Source: Halorussus pelagicus
GTDB taxonomy: Archaea; Halobacteriota; Halobacteria; Halobacteriales; Haladaptataceae
Direction: 5' to 3'
Assembly (NCBI RefSeq): GCF_004087835.1
Contig: NZ_CP035119.1
Span: 2,108,001 to 2,172,000, forward strand
Length of the DNA stretch: 64,000 nt
The notes beneath the pieces are model-generated. The model searched no databases and had not been told where the DNA came from. It saw nothing but the letters and a program-made list of their open reading frames with translations. Both the position numbers and the translations under genes were made by a program. Of this stretch, positions 60,543 to 64,000 are shown one piece after another. Position 1 is the first letter of the stretch; each line of letters starts with the position of its first letter.

Positions 60543-61289
60543 TCATTGGAACATCCGAATCGACTGGGCCTGCGAACTCTCGTCGAGGTCGGCCTCCTGC
60601 ATGCGCTGGGCGAGTTGCTCTTTCTGCTCGCTGATCTCCTCGGCGCGGTCCACGAGGTCGGTCGTCGCCACATCGATGTCCGCGATGGGGTTGATGGCGT
60701 GTTCGATGAGGATGCGGGCGGCCTCCGGGTCGGGGAACTGCGGGTCGCTCTCCACGATGAGACCGAGGGCGTCGAGGTCGCGCGCGCCCGCCTCATGGAG
60801 GAGCGCGCCCGTGGGACCGCTGACCGCGCCGCGCTCCGTGGGCGAGTCGATGTCCTGCTCGTCCAGTCGGTCGCTCGCCTCGCCGGTTGCGACGCCGTAG
60901 AGCGACGGAATCTCGCCGGTCTCCTTCTGGTCGGGAAGGCCGCTCATGTAGAGCGGGGTCGCGTCGTGGTCTTCGACCCAGTTGCTGATGCAGGCGGCGA
61001 AGTCCGAGGCGGCCGACGCCGACACCGGCACGTCGCTCTGGAGCGCCACAAGGTCGCGGTCCTCGTCGGCGTAGAGTCGAACCGGCGGTCGAAGCTCTCG
61101 ACTCGATTCCTCGTAGACCGAGATTCGGGGAAGCCCGTCGCAGTCGATGCTCGCGTAGTAGGTCATGTCGAGGTCGTCCACGACGTGGTCGGTTGCGATT
61201 TTGCCCACCAGTCCGACACCGGGGAGACCTTCGACCAGCGTCGGTTCGCTCAGTGCCACGTCCTCGTCTACGACAGTGACAGTTGCCAT
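60543..61289 (-). CDS. PAC2-family protein (proteasome-assembly-chaperone-like)
   Basis: The 248-residue protein belongs to the PAC2 family: the start contains LVEGLPGVGLVGKIATDHVV, a glycine-rich loop typical of the family, followed by YASIDCDGLPRISVY. The C-terminal third has coiled-coil character (VDRAEEISEQKEQLAQRMQE). Some eukaryotic members help assemble the 20S proteasome; in haloarchaea the role is not shown. The ATG at 61289 is used. Its stop is shared with the start of repeat copy B. Confidence 0.88.
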   Translation of the reverse strand: MATVTVVDEDVALSEPTLVEGLPGVGLVGKIATDHVVDDLDMTYYASIDCDGLPRISVYEESSRELRPPVRLYADEDRDLVALQSDVPVSASAASDFAACISNWVEDHDATPLYMSGLPDQKETGEIPSLYGVATGEASDRLDEQDIDSPTERGAVSGPTGALLHEAGARDLDALGLIVESDPQFPDPEAARILIEHAINPIADIDVATTDLVDRAEEISEQKEQLAQRMQEADLDESSQAQSIRMFQ

Positions 61290-61383
61290 GTGAAAATGAT
61301 ACGCCAGCGAGCGCATAAAAGTCGGGGCAACTGAAGTTTCGGACACGGCTCGATTCGCTTCGGCGCGTCGAGAAGTCGTCGTC

Positions 61384-61770
61384 CTATCGAGATTCGGCGG
61401 CGTCGGAATCGACCGGGTCTGCCGTGTTACAGTACGGGCATTCGGTCCGCGACTCGCCGATGCGATGCTCGCAGATACGACACGTTCCTGACCGTCGTCG
61501 CTGTGTGGCGTCGATAGCTCCGAACGGACCGTATTCGACGCGGACCGCGAGAAGAACCCCGACGAAGAACAGTCCGGCCGCGACCAGCGGCGCTGGCGAC
61601 GCCGACCGACTCGCAGTCACAATCGTCTCGACCGCCGCGGCGGCTGCTTCGAGCGTAAACGCCTCGGGACCGAGCGTCCCGACGGTCAACATTCCCACGA
61701 CGATTCCCAGTAGTCCGACCCCGCGAGCGACCTCTCGCGCCATCCCTTCTCTTTCACCCGGTGCGTTCAT
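61384..61770 (-). CDS. Membrane protein with C-terminal zinc ribbon
   Basis: The 128-residue protein has two membrane helices (VGLLGIVVGMLTVGTLG and PLVAAGLFFVGVLLAV) and a C-terminal zinc ribbon (CRICEHRI and CPYCNTA). A further amphipathic helix lies between the membrane helices. I chose the ATG at 61770; a TTG two codons upstream is weaker. The function is unknown. Confidence 0.7.
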   Translation of the reverse strand: MNAPGEREGMAREVARGVGLLGIVVGMLTVGTLGPEAFTLEAAAAAVETIVTASRSASPAPLVAAGLFFVGVLLAVRVEYGPFGAIDATQRRRSGTCRICEHRIGESRTECPYCNTADPVDSDAAESR

Positions 61771-61863
61771 GGCCAAGTCGAGACGATTCGCCCTGAAAAT
61801 AGTTGCTAATCGCCCGTGTCATCGTATCTAGCGAGCTATATCTCGGAAATTGGGGATTTGAGG

Positions 61864-62142
61864 CTACGTCTCGGACTGGGGGTCCGCGGTGTAGGCCAGT
61901 TCGAGTTGGAGACGGGCCGAACAGGAGACGGTCGCCATGTCCACGTCCACGCCCTCGACCTGCTCGTTCAGATAGCCGTTGCACCGACCCTCCTCGATGA
62001 TGTTGTCGATGGTCGCCGGAGAGCCACACTCCGGGCAGTCGAAGTAGTAGCCTCCCTCGCCCTCGTGGACGGCGTCGGGTTCGAGTTCCATGCGCGCCGC
62101 GTCGTCCCAGTCTACGTCGTCGGGGTTCTTCGAATTTGCCAT
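61864..62142 (-). CDS. Small haloarchaeal zinc-ribbon protein
   Basis: The 92-residue acidic protein has CPECGSP in the centre and two later Cys residues (GRCNGYL, VSCSARL), so one zinc site is likely. The sequence DWDDAARMELEPDAVHEGE at the start is a common haloarchaeal pattern. The ATG at 62142 is clear. It is divergent from the methyltransferase gene. The function is unknown. Confidence 0.7.
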   Translation of the reverse strand: MANSKNPDDVDWDDAARMELEPDAVHEGEGGYYFDCPECGSPATIDNIIEEGRCNGYLNEQVEGVDVDMATVSCSARLQLELAYTADPQSET

Positions 62143-62289
62143 GGGTGAGACGATGCCGGAGAGACGGGTAACGGCTACGGCCGTCTCGACGCCACCATCG
62201 CCGTCCGGATGGCACACGGTCGCCCTCCCCGACGCCTGCACTGCGGCCTTCCGAAACCCACAAACGCCGCTCGCGCCAACTCACCGCCA

Positions 62290-63243
62290 ATGGAGACACT
62301 GGAGCGCTACGAACCGCTGGTCGAGGATTTCGACGCCTTCCTCGACGCGTGCCAGCGCCCGCTTCCCTCGGTGGTCCGCGTCAACACCATCAAGGCAACC
62401 CCGGAGCAAGCGACGGCGGCATTGGACGAGGAGGGCGTCGAGTGGACCGGCCGCGAGTGGTCCGACACCGTGTTGGAGGTAGACACCGACGGTCCCGGCA
62501 GTACGTGGGCGTCGTACCACGGGTGGATTCACGGCCAAGAGGAAGTGTCGGCGATTCCCGCCGAAGTCCTCGCGCCCGAGTCCGGCGAAGTCGTCTGGGA
62601 CGCCTGTGCCGCGCCGGGGAGCAAGACGACCCAACTCGCCGCGCTGATGGACGACGAGGGGTTGGTCGTCGCCAACGACAACAACCTCGGGCGACTCTCG
62701 GCCCTGCGGTTCAACACCGAGCGACTGGGCGTGACCAACACCCTCGTCACGAACACCGACTCGCGGAACTTCTCGCTGAAGCCCTTCAACACCGATGAGC
62801 GAAGCTCATCGAGCCCTGCGACGCAGTCGCAGAACTTCGACGCCTTCGACAAGGCGCTGGTGGACGTGCCCTGCTCGTGTGAGGGAACCATCCGGAAGAA
62901 CCCGACCACGCTGGACGAGTGGACGATGGACCACGTCCGGAGCGTCGCCGGGGTCCAGAAGGGCATCCTCACTCGCGCGATTCAGGCCACGAAGGAGGGC
63001 GGCACCGTGGTCTACTCGACTTGCACGTTCGCGCCCGAGGAGAACGAGGCGGTCCTCGATTACGCGCTCGAAGCGGAGGACTGCCGACTCGTGGAGTTCG
63101 ACATCGACCTCGATTCGCGGCCCGGCGTCACCGAGTTCGAGGGCGAGCGCTACGACGAGAGCGTCCGGAAGGCAAAGCGATTCTACCCGCACCACAACGA
63201 CACCGGCGGGTTCTTTTGCGCGAAGTTGGAGGTGGAGGGATGA
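62290..63243 (+). CDS. NSUN/RsmB-type RNA m5C methyltransferase with an inserted palindrome
   Basis: The 317-residue protein has the SAM-dependent RNA-cytosine-C5 methyltransferase core. Motif I is WDACAAPGSKTTQLA near residue 98, motif IV DVPCSCEGT near 196 (Cys-Ser) and motif VI VVYSTCTFAPEENE near 240 (the catalytic Cys pair). It modifies tRNA or rRNA. Between motifs I and IV the loop contains about 16 extra residues (NTDERSSSSPATQSQN) encoded by two short palindromes; they keep the frame. The ATG at 62290 is preferred over the longer frame start. The stop overlaps the next gene by ATGA. Confidence 0.9.
   Translation: METLERYEPLVEDFDAFLDACQRPLPSVVRVNTIKATPEQATAALDEEGVEWTGREWSDTVLEVDTDGPGSTWASYHGWIHGQEEVSAIPAEVLAPESGEVVWDACAAPGSKTTQLAALMDDEGLVVANDNNLGRLSALRFNTERLGVTNTLVTNTDSRNFSLKPFNTDERSSSSPATQSQNFDAFDKALVDVPCSCEGTIRKNPTTLDEWTMDHVRSVAGVQKGILTRAIQATKEGGTVVYSTCTFAPEENEAVLDYALEAEDCRLVEFDIDLDSRPGVTEFEGERYDESVRKAKRFYPHHNDTGGFFCAKLEVEG
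62793..62832 (+). repeat. Double palindrome inserted in the methyltransferase gene
   Basis: CGATGAGC/GCTCATCG (62793-62811, loop GAA) and CTGCGA/TCGCAG (62816-62832, 5-nt centre) stand side by side. Together with flanking bases they encode the extra Ser/Thr/Gln-rich loop in the enzyme. Confidence 0.7.
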
Positions 63244-63749
63244 CGGAAAAATCGAACGACGGCCAGCGATTCGACCGCCTGCCAGCGACGGCCGACGACC
63301 GCGAGGTCGAGGGGCGCGCGACCCGCAAGGAGGTCGTCGAGTGGTGGGACCAGCGGTTCGAAATCCCGCCCGAGACCTTCGAGGAGTACACCTTCTGGGA
63401 GAAGGGCAAGGGGAAAATCTGGATTCTCCACGGCGACATCGCGTCGCCGCTCCGCATCGAAGCTCTCGGCATGAAGTTCCTGCGCACCCGGCAGGAACAC
63501 TGGAAGCCGACGACCAACGCGGTCCAGCGGTTCGGCCGCGAGGCGACAAAGAACGTCATCGAACTCACCCGCGAGCAGGCCCGGCGGTTCGTCCGCGGCG
63601 AGGACCAAGAACTCGACTGGGACGGCGACTGGGGGTATCTAGTCGCCACCCACGAACTCGCCGACGCGCCCGAACCGCTCGGCGTCGGCCTGTTCGTCCA
63701 CGGCGAACTGAAGAGTCCGGTGCCGAAGGGTCGCCAGCGCGACCTCTGA
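63240..63749 (+). CDS. PUA-like domain protein paired with the methyltransferase
   Basis: The 169-residue protein overlaps the methyltransferase gene by ATGA. Its central part (YTFWEKGKGKIWILHGD to LRTRQEHWKPTTNAVQ) and the end (GLFVHGELKSPVPKGRQRDL) resemble the PUA-like RNA-binding domain that is fused to the C terminus of RsmF/NSUN-type enzymes in bacteria. Here it is a separate chain, so I infer that the two proteins form one RNA-modifying unit. I recall the family as DUF7122. Confidence 0.75.
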   Translation: MTEKSNDGQRFDRLPATADDREVEGRATRKEVVEWWDQRFEIPPETFEEYTFWEKGKGKIWILHGDIASPLRIEALGMKFLRTRQEHWKPTTNAVQRFGREATKNVIELTREQARRFVRGEDQELDWDGDWGYLVATHELADAPEPLGVGLFVHGELKSPVPKGRQRDL

Positions 63750-63784
63750 GCCGGATTCCGCCGCCATTCGATTCGACTGGTCCG

Positions 63785-64000
63785 CTACGACCGCTCTTTC
63801 TCCCGGACGGTCCCGCCGCTCAGTCCCTCCCACTCGACGGCGAACCCCAACTCCGAGAGGACCGCGCTCGCGTCATCGATGCCTCGCTCGGCCAGCACCG
63901 CCTCGGCGTCCGCGAACGCCATCCCGGTCTCGATGTTGTCGGCGAGGTCGGCGAGGACCGCGGGCCGGACGAGGGTTCGCCCGACGCGCTCGTGGTCGGG
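63785..64000 (-). CDS. C-terminal fragment of an unidentified protein (cut by the window edge)
   Basis: Only the last 71 residues are inside the window, ending at a TAG (63785-63787). They begin PDHERVGRTLVRPAVLADLA and contain two amphipathic helices and a GFAVEWEGLSGG strand pair. No motif allows naming. The gene runs in from beyond 64000 and is convergent with the PUA-like gene. Confidence 0.6.
   Translation of the reverse strand, partial: PDHERVGRTLVRPAVLADLADNIETGMAFADAEAVLAERGIDDASAVLSELGFAVEWEGLSGGTVREKERS

Noticed and set aside
1-64000. CRISPR arrays, rRNA genes, IS transposases and origin-recognition boxes.
   Set aside because: Read for repeats, transposase motifs and ORB-like sequences on both strands; none was found.

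Overview
This window comes from a haloarchaeon (class Halobacteria). The evidence is the GC-rich, strongly acidic proteome, the archaeal information-processing genes (TFB, FEN1, Mre11-Rad50, B-family polymerase, NreA), archaeal ether-lipid genes, a CetZ tubulin, a halocyanin with a Tat signal, and many haloarchaea-only small proteins. Many genes have a TATA-like box 24-30 nt before the start codon, so leaderless transcripts look common. The genus cannot be fixed from the sequence. The window reads as ordinary chromosome with a few accessory insertions.

Layout. 1-8 kb: MsrA, FEN1, a helix-hairpin-helix protein, a mre11-rad50 operon behind a tiny overlapping ORF, and three haloarchaeal proteins on the minus strand. 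8.16-8.66 kb: an AT-rich island without a credible gene. 8.7-12.8 kb: polB, interrupted at its YGD/TDS active site by a 437-residue intein with a LAGLIDADG-type endonuclease. 12.9-17.6 kb: sufC-sufB-sufD, a ferritin-like protein and a DtxR-type regulator, with a DtxR-like palindrome at the sufC start. 17.6-19 kb: an HNH nuclease, an intron-containing tRNA-Gln and a 52-residue zinc protein. 19-29 kb: AlaX editing protein, HD hydrolase, LysE exporter, a second DtxR-type regulator with its own palindrome, threonine synthase, stress protein, cupin, phosphate transporter, a decayed MFS gene and an enoyl-CoA hydratase. 29.03-29.19 kb: a GC-rich stretch that can fold into a closed multi-hairpin RNA.

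29-43 kb: conserved haloarchaeal proteins, a Nudix enzyme, a uS10 paralogue, NhaC antiporter, an M20 amidohydrolase, halocyanin, HalOD1, CPBP-like membrane protein, NreA, TFB, RNase HI and a PadR regulator. 43-50 kb: pyrophosphatase, a degenerate DHH protein, a phosphodiesterase-like enzyme, a TumE-type toxin-antitoxin pair with two matched operators, CetZ, two co-transcribed haloarchaeal proteins and tRNA-Arg. 50-64 kb: a GGGP-synthase-like protein, a RAD55-like ATPase, HAD, rhodanese-MBL, flavin and AAC(3)-family enzymes, 2Fe-2S ferredoxin, geranylgeranyl reductase, a pair of inverted hairpin repeats downstream of two convergent genes, a PAC2 protein, and an NSUN-type RNA methyltransferase with a partner domain gene.

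Three themes connect the genes. (1) DNA replication and repair: FEN1, PolB and NreA each end in a PCNA-binding (PIP) motif. (2) Metal and Fe-S homeostasis: the suf operon, a ferritin-like protein, two DtxR-family regulators and two similar 14-bp palindromes suggest a local regulatory circuit. (3) Small palindromic elements: repeats behind two genes, an in-frame palindromic insertion in the methyltransferase, and several perfect hairpins between genes. No CRISPR array, rRNA, IS transposase or recognisable replication origin was seen.
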